DNA from: Lates calcarifer
Lineage: Eukaryota; Chordata; Actinopteri; Centropomidae
Assembly (NCBI RefSeq): GCF_001640805.2
Contig: NC_066838.1
Span: 14,097,632 to 14,161,631, forward strand
Direction of reading: 5' to 3'
DNA: 64,000 nucleotides
The position numbers were made by a program, and so were the translations under genes. Below are positions 34,101 through 46,831 of the stretch, piece after piece (position 1 is the stretch's first letter; the number at the start of each line of letters is the position of its first letter). The notes beneath the pieces were generated by a model that searched no databases, was not told the DNA's origin, and was given only the letters and a program-made list of their open reading frames with translations.

Positions 34101-36851
34101 GTTAGGTGTGAGGTAAGCTAGAAAGAAAAGGAGTGCTCTGAGCAGAAGGTCAAAGGGGTGATTTTTAAAAATAAGAGGAGGACAGAGTAGAGGAGTTCAA
34201 AAGAGCAAATGGGGTCACTGCACAGAATGATGCTCTTACTGCATGAGATCATCACGGCTGAAGTCACCAGGCCCTGGGAGAGACAGGTGTCAGCTGATGT
34301 CAGCGTTTCATACCTGCTGTAATTCAATGAAGTCATCAGTCAGTGGTGTGGCGAGACCCTGTTTACATGATTCATCAAGCCAAAATTCCCAGACCAGGGG
34401 GAAATCTGAAGCATTATAACAGAAACAGAGGAGCAAAGTGAATGAAAGAGAGGGAGAGAGTCACTCTACTGCAGTGCGAGTTGACCTCTAGAGGGAGCTC
34501 TTATCATTCTAAAGTATCATGTGAAAGCTGGCTCCCTCCCTCAGCTCTTCATTTAAGCATGCCTGTTTTAGAATTTCAGTCATAAAGCTCAGACCTCCAC
34601 TCAACCCAACAGTGTCTCTTGTTTTTGGACATGACACGACACAAGGTCCCTCAGGTAAAAGAGGGCGAGGCAGGTTTCCTGAGCTCCCAGGAATAGAAAC
34701 CAAAATGGACCCACACTCTGGCTTGGCTTTTTGGGGTTTGGTCTGGATCATCCCAAACTCAGTGTGCTCTGTGTAAGACCCGGAGTGATTCGGGACTTTG
34801 TGAGGTTTGACTCTGAAACTGTAATGTTTTCTGAGGACATTCCACCTGAGCATTGTGATACTGAGTGCACATCAAGTATCATCTGCTAATGCATTTGGGG
34901 GTCCTTGGGGGTTTGCGGAAACATGAACAACAATGACAACACAGGACTGGTTTGAACTTACAGGGTAAAGTGGCCAGAATGTCTTCCAACCCTGCTGATT
35001 GTTCTGTTCCTTATGAGATATTTTAGTGAAAAATTGTGCAGCAACTTGTCCCTTCCAGATCCAGTCTTTCTCTTTGACTTCCTAACAGGTTCACTGCAAA
35101 GTGCATTACATACCTGGACCTGTAAATAAATCTGTATTCACACTTACAGCATTTAAAGTTTGAACAGCAGTGTGAATAATATTCCTATAGTTTGGAGTAC
35201 ATGTGTTTATATTTGACAGCCTTAGAAATGGCTTGCACATGTGTAGATGAACTTACCTGCATGCTATTTCACCCCATTATGATTAATGATATGAGGTTGG
35301 ATGCAGAAAACTAAAACAAATAAGATTCAGTTTTTTCCAATTACATACTGCACATAGAAACATGCACGTGTACTGCACACACAAAGCACTCATCTACATA
35401 TACATACTTATTTGAATTGGTAATATGTTTTGGGCTCCAGCGAAAAGAGGCAGTTATTTTATTTGCAGATTTCATATTGGAGCACTAATAAAAACCTTTT
35501 AGAGGCCAAAATGGGATATGCAGATAATAGAAAGAAATTATTATTGGACCAACTGTTTGCACTGCTTTCAGGTATATTTCCACTAGTTCCATAAAGTGAA
35601 GACCAGTAGGACTCAAGGTTTAAATTATCCTCAGCATTCATCATCAGCTGAAGGAATCCCATGAACCTCACTGATCCAATCAATACAAGGAAACAGTGCT
35701 GCTTGTGTCTAGATAAAATTCCACTCTTAGTGTCTGTGCCATTGTAAAAATCACATGAGCAAACCGTCTTTCATTCTTTCCAGTCAACCCCCCCCACACA
35801 CACATCTCCCCATCCCTGAGTCAGCTGCCACCATTACCTACATACACTCATTTCTGTTGGAAGTTATTACATCCTTAATAATCCCATTAAGTGGAGGGAA
35901 AGCAGTGAATTCTGACTGGGTTAAAGCAGTCCACTGGATATGTGCGGGATGTGTTCCTTCCTCACGCTTTTTTAACATCATCATCTTGCTCTACATATGC
36001 TAATTAGAGCAGTAGGAGACAGGAGAGAGACTTCTGACTTTGAGTGATTTACGTATGTGTGAGTGTGTATGTGCAAAAGTGTTTGTGCACACATCCAAAG
36101 CCTTGAGATGGTGTCTGTGACTGTGTGATTTTAAGTGTCTGTGACAGCCATCACTCTCTCCTGCTGCGTTTCCTCTTCATATTGGTGTGAATATGTGTAT
36201 TTTCGCCTGTGTGTGTGTGTTTGTGTGTGTATAATAATTGGTGGTAGTCCGGATATGGCGGTGATTCACATTTGAGTGTTGCATCACACTCAACATCCCC
36301 AGCGGGAGGAAGTCTCCTTACTGATTCAATTGAAAAAATCTTTGCTTGAGAGCCTTGGAGAAATGAAGTAGGGAAAACATAACAGTGGTATAATATATGA
36401 TGCTAATCAAAATGTATGACTGTTTGATTTATCTTTGCCTCCATATGTATTTTGAATGTCCTCACTTCATTGTTGGAGCAGTATTGATTTTTGATGTCTA
36501 ATGCTAATGCACATATTTTTAGAGTTCACTGGTTGCAGGTATTTCATGACAAAATTCAATACCTGCAAATTTAAGAGTTTGTAGGTGTTTGTCTCAGCAA
36601 TGGTCTCTTAGAATGTGTGAAAGCCTCTAAAATAACCAAAAAAGTTTATTCACTTGAGTTATAAGTTCTTTAAATCAACTCCTAATCTCACCTCAAGTTG
36701 CTGGCACCTATTTAATAGAAAGGAAACTCTTGAATGCATTTGTACTTGAAGGATTAATATTGGAGTAATGACATTAAATAAGGATGGAACCCTCTGTTTC
36801 ACACAGTCTCCTGTGCCTTTCAGCATTTCCTTGTTCTCCCTCACATTGCAG

Positions 36852-36887
36852 ATGCATGCAGGTCAGGTAGACTGGACTGCAGTCATG
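36852..36887 (+). other. Exon-like 36-nt unit with strong splice signals (unassigned)
   Basis: It is preceded by a long pyrimidine-rich tract and acceptor (TTCTCCCTCACATTGCAG) and followed by a donor (CATG|GTGAGTG). The 36 nt are open in one frame, reading MHAGQVDWTAVM. No neighbouring exon of the same gene was found, so it may be a microexon of an unseen transcript or chance. Confidence 0.25.
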
Positions 36888-37321
36888 GTGAGTGTTTGTC
36901 TGTCTATTTTCTTAGCTCGGTGCTGGAAGTCGGTTCAGTCAGGCTCCCTTCTTCCCATCATATCAACAGTGGTTTTTGAAACAATAGCCAGGTGTCTGTA
37001 TGTGCATTAAAACAGGTTTTACTCGCTGTAACTGTTCTGTGTAAATTCATTTTTTACACAGAACAAACACTGTGGATTTTGTCCCCCATTGCTTACTACA
37101 CTTTGGAAAAATGTTTAGTAGGGATCTTTTAATGGCCAATATGAGGAGGAGTAAGCAAAACCTTTTTTTAACTACACATGAGCACGCAAGTGTTTCATGC
37201 GTGGTTCACATAAATGCGTGTTTCAAAGTGCATCCGCATCCACACATATCTCTGTCTTATTGTAAAAACTGTAACCTTTCTGTCCTCATAGATCTCCAAG
37301 CTATAACAAGACAATCACTTA

Positions 37322-37660
37322 GTGTCTGGCTGCGGCCTGCATCCCACAGATTGCACCACTCCTCCCTCGGCCGCAGGAATGGAGTATGCAACGATTGGCC
37401 TACCTCAGGTCATTAAGATGCCCTCACTCAGCAAAACTGGCACATCTGTGTGCGCTGATCAGCCCAGGCCCTGTGGTTGGTGGAGGGATGATAACTGCAC
37501 GCTAATTAAAAAGCCATTCATCAGAGTGAAAGGCCAATTAAAGGCCTAATATTTGATAAGGCTCTCAGTTCACTCAGCAGCAAGCCCACCTGGGAAGTAT
37601 TTATTAAATGTTAATGGAGACTGTAATTAATATCCAGGGCGGATTAACGTGCAACAGAAT
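37322..37660. promoter_or_regulatory. Candidate conserved non-coding element
   Basis: A block free of simple repeats, with several TAATTA-type cores (GCTAATTAAAAAG, GCCAATTAAAGG, CTGTAATTAATATCC) and balanced base composition, set in microsatellite-rich DNA. The composition resembles vertebrate developmental enhancers. Only comparison with other fish would confirm it. Confidence 0.3.
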
Positions 37661-39830
37661 ATCATTCACATTCACAGAGAGGGGGAGAGAGAGATAGTAA
37701 GAGGGAGGGAGCGAGGGCAAGTACAAATGAGAGACAGATATGTAACTCAGCATTTCGCTCTGGTGGGCTGCCGTGAACACAAGTGGCTGTTACAAAGATT
37801 TATCATCAATCGTGGAGCATGACAATTACCTTTTTCACAGACTGCAAAAAATATTGTTGCAGAGATATTCAGATTCCTTGTTGCAATTCACATTCTCTAA
37901 ATATACTAACCAGTTAGATGTTGATAATTGGGTGCTTGTGTCTCTGTATACTGATATTCACACTGATGGGCCATGTGGATAGAATGTGTGTGTATTTGTG
38001 AATTAGCTTTGTGTGTGTAGCTGTAGCTGTTTCTGAACTGATACATACAGAAGCTAACACAGAGTATGCACAGTGTAATACATATGAATGTAATGTAATA
38101 TCTGCCTTTCGTGTTTCTCTATGCTAAATTCATCTTTTATCTTGAAATAAAAATTTAATGTAAATTTTTCAGGCCATTGCTCCTCTCCTTCCCACTTTTT
38201 CTTTTCTCTTTGCTCATAGAAATCAGAAAATGTCCTTGTCCACAGTTTCACATAGATTTCACTCAACACCTTACATTTCGCAAGAGTGTAAGGGCAGAGG
38301 GTGCATTATGCTCTACAGATTGTTGAGCCCCTTGAGGCCTTGAGGCAAATTTGTGTGTAATATGGGGCTATGTACTGACTTGGCTTGACTTGTCTTCAAT
38401 CTGTGATCATTATTTATTTTGTATTAGGAAAACTATCATCTTGCTTATTTATTTAGATTCTCTCTCTCTCTCGCCCACCCCCCCCTTCTCCTTTCCCTGC
38501 TTCCAGCTCAGTCAGCCAGCTGAGGGCATTCACACTTTTTCCTTCAGCCAATCAGATCTTGCCATGACCTCCATGAGATAATCATCTCCATTGTTGCCAA
38601 AGTCTGTAGTCATTTCAACATCTGATCATTATGACTTAGCTCCAACCCATCAAGCTCATCAGAAATCCTGCTCCACATCACATCCATCCAGATCTTCAGT
38701 CATGTTTGTCACTCTTTCAGCATCACCGGTGTCCAGACACCACTGAGTTCCTGTGTGGTTTATGGTATGACTGCCTTTATAAAATAATGATGTCATGAAG
38801 GGGTTTAATCGCCAAAAACCAACCTCCTCGTTGTGCACATTGTCAAAATAAATTCATCTAAGGACTCTTTAAGCTCTCAGTCGAGTCTCTAAGTCTCTCC
38901 CAATTTAAACAGTGTACATACTTACTATATACAAACTGCAGCATTTATTTTCTGTTAGTGCTGTGTGATGTCTGGACAGTTCACATACAGCTTGTGTGAG
39001 TCACTCCTCTCTGTCATTCCCTGCCTGGTTGTGTGTGTGTAGGTGTGTTCTGCTAAAGTGATTGTCCTTGTTTCTGTCCCTTAGAAGCTGCCCTCTATTT
39101 ATAAGTTGTACTTTTTCAAGGAAAAAAAGATCTGTGTCCTCCTGGTCCTCCTGAGCATCACAAAGCTTGGGAGAGGCACTCACTGTGGTCCCCGGCCTCT
39201 CAACAACAGAGGACAGGCCAAGTTGAACTGTAGATAACGTACCTGGCAAAATGATTTCCCCCCAGAACAAGCCTCTTGCTCCCTTTTTCTCTTTACAAAT
39301 AGCTTTGTTTGTCACTGCTGCTGTGTGCCGAGTTATTGCCCGGCCATGATGACGGTTTGCTTTCATTTTCTTCTCGCTGTGATGAGCTGTTTTGGTTTTT
39401 ACTTTTGACCTTGTTTACATCCCTTCCACAAGCCATTAGGAACTATGTAGTGTGTCTTCATTACTGTTGGCTGCTCTATTTGCCAGGACTAATAGGTATG
39501 GTCACAGAGGACAGACATGCCAATAGCACTAAATATGCTAAAGCCTAATGATCTATTGGATTGATGGTAGGATTAAGGTTATGGCTAAAGATTGAGGTTA
39601 GAGTTACAATTCAGCACTGGTGAAACTGATAGAAACTGATAGTGTTTAGTGACTCATGTTCACAGTAAACTGTCAAGCAGCCACAGTCAGTTGATTATCA
39701 GTGGCAAAAGGAGGTAAGCCGATGATGCAATGACCAAACAAGCACGCCACACGGGTGCTATTTTTTAATCTGGCTGTTAATCTATGCCCAATCTGTGTCT
39801 GGTTTTGACATGGCTCACATGTGTGCGTAC

Positions 39831-39831
<1 letters not shown>

Positions 39832-39879
<48 letters not shown>

Positions 39880-39889
39880 TGTGTGTGTG
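39832..39889 (+). repeat. Long (GT)n microsatellite
   Basis: Fifty-eight bases of GT repeat with one T interruption. Confidence 0.97.
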
Positions 39890-40390
39890 CATCTCACAAG
39901 GGCGATTTTAGGAGGATACACTGTGTGGGGTGAGAAGTGATATTAATACCATGAATAATACACATGCCTCAACCTGTGTTATTCAAATGCACCATTAATA
40001 ATAAAGAGACACTGATCATGAGCTTTGCACCAGTGCACCCTCATAGGAGTTGCACACACTGGGCTCTTTGGCAACGAGTGTGTATGTGTGACTTTGTAAA
40101 TGTGTTTGTGTGTGTATGTGTATGTTTGTGTATGCATTCAAGTGGATTGGTGTTCATTGCTGCAGAGTCACAGAGTCTGATTAAAGCTGACATTGTTTCA
40201 TTTAACAAAATTAGAAGACAATTAGTTGATTTATTGCCTTTCATCTGTCAATCCTTGAAATGTCATTCTGTTTACTATAAACCTGCAAACTACAGACTCA
40301 GCACCAGCAAACCAGGCAGACTATTACGTGCCTCCATGTGAGAAGAGTCAGTGAACCCCATAGTAAATAGTGATCGCTTCAATAATAGAT

Positions 40391-40412
40391 GTGTGTGTGT
40401 GTGTGTGTGTGT
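40391..40412 (+). repeat. (GT)11 microsatellite
   Basis: Short uninterrupted GT run. Confidence 0.95.
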
Positions 40413-41134
40413 GAGACTGCCTGACGTGCAAACAGCAAGAGTGGAGTGGATGTGTATGTGTGTGTGTGGGTGTGCGGCCTTTATTGGTCAATAAAATACT
40501 CAGGCCCAAGCTCGAGTGTAAATTTATTGTTTCCGTGGTCAGTTAGTTGTACGTGCATGAGTGTGTGTGCGAGTGTGTGTAGCAGTATTAAGGCCACAAT
40601 ATCCAGTAAATCAGTCAGACGCATCAGACAAAGCACTATGTTAAAACTTCACTGCAGAGCAGCTCGAGAGCTAAGATGGATGGGCAGGGTGGGGTGTGGT
40701 GGGGGGCCTATTAAAGGATATAAAGTAAGAAAGGGAGGGAGGGTGAACGAGGGGAAATCAGCAGGAAACGGCTGTTGAACGGCTCTCAGATCAATACTAA
40801 TAACCACACACAGAGAATGACTTCCTCTCATCCCTAATAACTCACACAGAGGAGGCAAAAGATGGAGGCATGCATCGAGAGGAGAGTGGTGAGAACATGG
40901 AGGCTGCTGGAGTAGAGGCAGGGGAAGGAAAAATGAGCCTGAAGTTCAAATTTGTCTGTTTTGCGATCTCCGTTGGTCTCTCGCTTCCTCGTTCTCTTTT
41001 CTTTTTGTTTAATAAGGGGGCAGGGCGAACAGACGGCCACGTTTGAGGTGCCACTTTATCACTGTGGAAACACTGTGCCACCCGTCTCCTCACTGAGCTC
41101 ACACTGCTTCCATCATATTTTGAAGATTAGAGAC

Positions 41135-41175
<41 letters not shown>

Positions 41176-41180
41176 CGTGC
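41135..41180 (+). repeat. (GT)n(GCGT)n microsatellite
   Basis: GT run bounded on each side by CG-containing units (ACGCGT on the left, GCGTGCGTGC on the right). Confidence 0.95.
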
Positions 41181-41686
41181 ATGTCAGAGCACCATACAAT
41201 GTGTGGTGGATTAGATTGTTCTAAAAGCATCTCTCAATAAGAGGCTGGTGAATGCGTTTGCCCTAATGGCCTGCCATTTTATATTTCTTTAATGAAGTTA
41301 CAGAGGAGGAGAAAATGGTCAACCCCGCCGTGCCCCTCCACACACACAGTGCTCTCCATTTTCTCTCTAAGCTGAGACGCACACATTAACTTCAGCTAAT
41401 TCTGTGTGCCAGAGAAAAACTGAAGCTGCTTAATGGTTACCTCCTCACACATCTCCCTGTGCGTGTGTGTTTTTTAGTGTGTATTTTTATATGTGTGAAC
41501 ATATCTATGCGCATGACAATGGGAGCTGAACTCACTAACACTGTATCAAAGCACAAGAATGTGATCGCGGCTTACTTTAGAGTGACAATCCCATTTCACC
41601 TAGGCTTCACAGCTTTGTTGAAATTTCAACACCTTGCTCAAACTCAAACATGTTCACACTCTGCTGAGTTGAAACTTCCCCATGAG

Positions 41687-41689
<3 letters not shown>

Positions 41690-41728
<39 letters not shown>
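41690..41728 (+). repeat. (GT)n microsatellite
   Basis: About 39 bases of GT repeat. Confidence 0.97.
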
Positions 41729-41731
<3 letters not shown>

Positions 41732-42412
41732 AACAGAGGGGCAGAATAAAGCGTGGGCCTGTCTGATGTCAGATGAGAAAACTATGCGCACATGCAGATA
41801 TTTCAGTGTTGTCTATTGCTTGACAAGTGGAACAATCAATCCAGTTTCATCTTTTTGCTGCCAAATATGAGAAACAAAGGCAATAGATCCGTCCAAAGCA
41901 CATGCCTTTCCCAGTATGTTGCATGGTTGTTTGAAGAACACTTCAGATCATTTCCAACACAGCAAGTATGTGCGTTGGAGAGCAGACTTGTTATGATTCC
42001 CAGATGGCAGTTCATTGTCTGCTGCTATATACATAGAGCCAAATTTTTAGGACAGAGCTTTCATAAGCTGGTCATTATGGTGGAACTCAAGAGCAGATGG
42101 CCCCTGAAGCCCTGCCTGGAATTTGTTTCCTACAACCACCATTAGGACATATTGTCTGTAATATTTTTCATGCATTACTTTGGTAGGTAATGACCCCTGG
42201 GTATGGAAAAGCAAAAAAGATGATATGAATCTTTACTTAAAAAGCAATATGTTGCAATTAATTCAAGTAGTGTCTGTTGATCGCAAATGAATTGTTGTGT
42301 ATTATCCAAGCAATCTGCTCAAAAAGACCCACTGCACTTATCAACAAAACCTGAATCTGAAATAGAACTTTAAATGCTTTAAGGACTTGAGTATTGACAA
42401 ATTTGGGAAAAC

Positions 42413-42606
42413 CAATGTTCCCTCTAAGCTGCACGCCTGCGCAATTGCGCACTGCTCCCGCTTTCTCTGCACACAGCAAAACTATGTAGCGCATAAAATT
42501 ACAGTGTGTGACAGTGTGCACGTCTGATGTTGCTCACAGTGGTCCAAGGAATTCTCAGGGAGTTTGTGTGTATGCTCAGACACACGAAAAATTAGGGGGA
42601 ACATTG
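42413..42606. mobile_element. Short hAT-like MITE with matching terminal inverted repeats
   Basis: The left end CAATGTTCCCTCTAA and the inverted right end CAATGTTCCCCCTAA match at 14 of 15 positions, enclosing 194 bp. Ends of the form CARTGTTCCC are typical of hAT/Charlie-type elements. The interior (GCGCAATTGCGCACTG) is not coding. The 8-bp flanks (GGGAAAAC and CTCTGGAC) do not match, so either the target duplication has decayed or the borders are slightly off. Confidence 0.6.
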
Positions 42607-44214
42607 CTCTGGACCATAATTTTATGAGACACAACTTTACAATAGTAATATTTGCAACAAAAAGAGTTGGGCTTTGCCAGAGCATCCCAGGTGTATGTAA
42701 AGGAATCAATGTGCAACTAAACAGTTTCCCTGCACAGAATCAGGAAAGCTCCTGAACTATATGATTCAATGCAACTTGAACAAGGCTTACTTCTTCCAGG
42801 CAAGTAATTAAGAATTTGATCAAACTGAATGAGTCATAAGAGGATTCCCTATTGATTTATTCTGATGAACAACATTATTCTGTATATTTCACTGAGACAC
42901 ATTTAGCTGTCATCAGTGCAACCTTCTGTAAGATATATGCTGATCAATGGTGTACCCTTAACCATGGATTTTCTCTAGGGCTATCTTCAGATGGTGCTAT
43001 AGCTTATCAAACAACAATGATACATATCACCATTGACCCATCCTAATCAATTATTCAATCCTAAGACCTAGGCCATACCTGCATATTTTACAACCCCCAG
43101 TGGACATCTATTCCTGTCTTTTCCATTCCTCCATCTCTTTCTGATATTGACATAGGCAGAGCCATGGTAGCCTGGTAGTGAGTAGAACAATATCTGATCA
43201 AAATGCTATTGACTTAGACAGTAGGTGTTCATCAAAGTTCATCCCATTGGTAATGAAAAATCTGTCATGGATATCACAAGAGCATGCACATACACACATG
43301 AACATGTGCTTATGAGCAAATGTAACCAATAAAGATGATCTGAAGAGAAATGAGAAGCTCCTGCCTGCATACTTTATGTGGGAAAGTGTCAGAGCGTCAG
43401 CACAATTTATGTAGGTGAGAATAAATGGATGGCAAAGAAGCTTATTCTTAGTGTTGTATCCTCCAGGCTATAATTATGCCCTGGTTTAAGTTTAAAAAAG
43501 ATGACAATGTGTTGTCAATATGATTTTTTTAAAACATAAGCACAAAACATAAATATCTGAAAAGGATCCCTGAAATTTGGACTGAACATGTGTTTGGCAT
43601 TTTTCTTTAACAACATGTTGTTATATTGGCAACATATACAAATGTAATCTGCAATAATCTGCTCATCGGCTAAAGACCATCCACACAATTTATCAGTTTG
43701 TGTCTGGCAAATGATTTCTATGTACAGGGCTAAATACACAGTTTGATTGAAAAGTCACAGGAGGTTTACTTTCATTTCACTATTCATACAATTATTTGTT
43801 AAAAGAGGATCACAGGATCAATTTTCTGCATGTAAATGTAAAAGAATAATATTGTCATATTCATTGTTAGAAGTGGTACTAGTAATAGTAGTAGCATATG
43901 TGGTAGAAGATCATGGAGACTAAAAAAAAAAACAAACCCTGAGACAAACAAACAAGACCATCTAAACAAGGTAAGCTGGAGGTCAGGGAACCAGAGACTG
44001 AATAAAACTTTCAGCAAACAGGTAAACATCTATCTGGGCTGACAAATAATAAAAGGATCAGTAGAGCTGTATTCCTCTAAGTCAGTACCACTGCTCCATG
44101 GAAAGAAAAAAAAATTATGAGGAAACTCGGCTACGTATGGATGGAAATAATTTTAAGTCTAAAATAATATTTTATCTCATGGAGTAAGTTTCAGTTCATA
44201 CTATTTGCCGAGGC

Positions 44215-44815
44215 TTTTTTTCTCCCACTCGAAGTAGTACCCTAACCAATCATTACTCTTCATGTCTAAATTTAACCAATCCAACCTACGATAGGATCGA
44301 GCAGTAGTCAATCAGAGGTAGGGTAGGGAGGCTTCTTGTCCACTTCGGATGGAAAAAATTGTTGCAAGATTGGGTGGGACAAAACGACGTCTCCTATCAC
44401 CGGAACCTGCCTGAAAATCGTCGTTGTTTTCCAGTTTTCTTCAGTATCAAAGTAATTTGTTGACAACTGTCTATACATAAAATGAAGCATAGCAAAGAGG
44501 AACTTCTAAGAGCAGATTCGGCATACTTTATTTTCCGAAATGCAAACATATAGGCTAAAAACCGGGGCTCAATTTGAAGGCCACAGATTAACTCACAGAA
44601 TCCACTGCAACTTGGCCGCATTACTGTGATGGACAAAGTCCTTATCCCCGAGTCACAACTTTGGTCCATTTATCCCCCACAACCTTAACGTGTGTTGTCA
44701 GTAAACTGAAAAGAGTTTGCTCATCTTGCCCTGAAATTAAACGGACTGAAAAAAGTACTCAAAACCTGAATATCCGAAGGAAACATTAGGTTTTGGAAGG
44801 AGTTACAACCTATGG
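44215..44815 (+). promoter_or_regulatory. Probable promoter and non-coding first exon of an unidentified + strand gene
   Basis: A promoter-like block contains two CCAAT boxes (AACCAATCATT near 44245 and AACCAATCC near 44275), inverted CCAAT motifs (CAAGATTGGGTGGG) and several CpGs (AAACGACGTCTCC, GAAAATCGTCG). It is followed by sequence ending in a strong donor, CCTATG|GTAAGTCTT, with the exon end at 44815. No long open frame is present, so the exon would be 5' UTR. The gene body would lie to the right, possibly beyond the window. Confidence 0.4.
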
Positions 44816-45079
44816 TAAGTCTTCGTCAGGGGAAGGGGCAAAATATTGCTTGAAAATATCTGACAACCGTGTTTATGTGACAGAGCGAGAAATGTAAATA
44901 TTTACGCTAATATCAAACGTTAGCCTCTAGCAACGCTAACCGTGCGAGTGTGGAGGAAATAAATGCTATTACCAGATATATAGTTATGCTTTTAAAATAT
45001 TTAAAAAGTAGCTGTAGTTGAAATAGTTGAAGGATAGCTGTCACCGTTGATATTAATTTAATAAATTATTCATTTAAGG

Positions 45080-45160
45080 TCAGATTGATGAGAGTGACGC
45101 CAAGATGGGGGATTTCCACTGTTCCCTAACATAGGACGGACGAATACAACGCTACAAACT
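45080..45160 (+). other. Possible second non-coding 5' exon
   Basis: It is flanked by an acceptor (TTATTCATTTAAG) and a donor (AAACT|GTAAGTG). It contains a short upstream-type frame starting AAGATGGGGGATTTCC and ending after nine codons. It follows the candidate promoter exon by about 265 bp, as expected for a spliced or alternative 5' UTR. Confidence 0.3.
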
Positions 45161-46810
45161 GTAAGTGAAAGTCACTCTTATATATTATGTTTGTGTTATC
45201 GAGTTTGTGTCGGCCGCCGTGTCGTTGTTGCTATGGCAGTGTTTGTTGAGACCCACGTGGCAGTTGTGCCTTTTCTGCTGATGAGGTTGTTGGGATTAGA
45301 CTTTGACTTTGGTGTAACTTTTACTGCAGTGTTCTCATTAGCTTTATAAATAAAGTTATCCATTTGTAACCTTGCAGCAAGTCTACTCAAAATATTGGCT
45401 TTGTATCTACATGACTGAATGTTAGTATTACTAGGTCTAAATGCTTGAGACTTTCCTTGCCTGTAGAGCTCAACTGGTGCCTGGTGCTTTGCTGGTGATC
45501 AGATTATGTGATGGTCATCAGTGCTTGGTACTTAATATGAATAAAAAAACAACAGTTATCATCAAGGTTTGTTATTAATAATTCTGGATTTTCTTTCACT
45601 TAATTCAAATTGAAAAAAAAAAAACATGGAAAGCTAGGGAAGAAATGAATAGGAGACTACAGCCCACAAGAGGACTAAAACTGTTATTAAAACTGTCAGT
45701 CTGTAAGTAATTTCATTGCGGTTCGTGTTTGCTGCTGTGCTATTTGCTGAACTTCAGAACATGCTTATTGTGACCTGTTGAATGTGTAGCTATGAAAGCT
45801 ATAATTCAGATACTAATGAGCTGCTGTGATTAGACCTTGGCAACTATCACACTGATGCATGGTGTTTGTGTTGACAGTAAGTAATTCTGTAGGCTCTCAG
45901 CTTTGTATTTGCATATTTGAGTTACATTGGCTGCCTGTCCATTAACAAACCTAAAGTCTTGTGATTTTCTGTCTGTGACTGAAGCAAGGAAAACCCATTT
46001 CCCTGCTGTTTTGAGTTCCATGGACAGAAATGTTTTTCTTTGGCCCTGGTGTGGGTATTTTTTACACTCTGAAATGACAGTATGCTTTTTGCATCCTGGT
46101 GTGACTTGCTTCAGTGAGGAAGTTGTGTGCATGCATATGTGAGCCATATTATGTGTACTGCTGGGTGGTCATTATGAAATTGGGCTTGGTATAATAGTAA
46201 ACATTTCAACTTGTTATAGAATATCCCTAACAATGTCTCAGTTCCATTAGGTGCCTCAGTAAATGATGCCAGTGAGCCGGCATGCAGAATACCTAAAACT
46301 GGCTCACCTAAATATAGTTGTTATGAGTGTCATTTATTATACCTGTTCTTTTTCTGCTAAGACAAGTGCAAATGTCTGCAAATGTCTGAAATTGTATTAC
46401 AAAGTTATGTTGTTAGTATTGAAGTTTATAATGAATAATTTTGCTTTGGTTTCACTTAGAACGTCATAAAATCAATTTCATTTAGTTTTCAAAAGATTTT
46501 TTGTAATACAAGAAATAATGTAAAAAGTCAGCAGGGGGTGAATGCTTTTGCAATTCTCTGGACTGTATGTGTGATGGCCTGACCAAATAGAAGAAGAGAG
46601 CCAAATGATTTTGGTTGGTGTGTGTGCGTGCGTGCACTCTCACTCACATGTGTGAGGTGGGTGTGGACATGGGAACTAATGGTGACTTATTAACATCATA
46701 ATTCAGCCAGGCAGGACAACTAATCACTGAGACCTCAGATAGAGCGGCCACTGGGGCTGATGGATGAAGCCCGCATCTGTGTGTATATTTGTGTGTGTAT
46801 GTGTTGGTGA

Positions 46811-46831
46811 GTGTGTGTGTGTGTGTGTGTG
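46811..46831 (+). repeat. (GT)n microsatellite
   Basis: Short GT run within a longer TG-rich stretch (46780-46850). Confidence 0.9.

Larger units (their letters stand above)
31480..44200. other. Gene-poor stretch, no protein gene seen
   Basis: No convincing coding exon is present on either strand. The stretch contains many (GT)n arrays, a purine-rich block at 33370-33510, one hAT-like element (42413-42606) and blocks with enhancer-like composition (37320-37660). A single exon-like unit at 36852-36887 is noted separately. Confidence 0.55.

Noticed and set aside
44308..44669. Two overlapping - strand open frames (60 and 90 codons) at the 44-kb promoter
   Set aside because: No recognisable domain. 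They lie in probable promoter/5' UTR DNA of the opposite strand.
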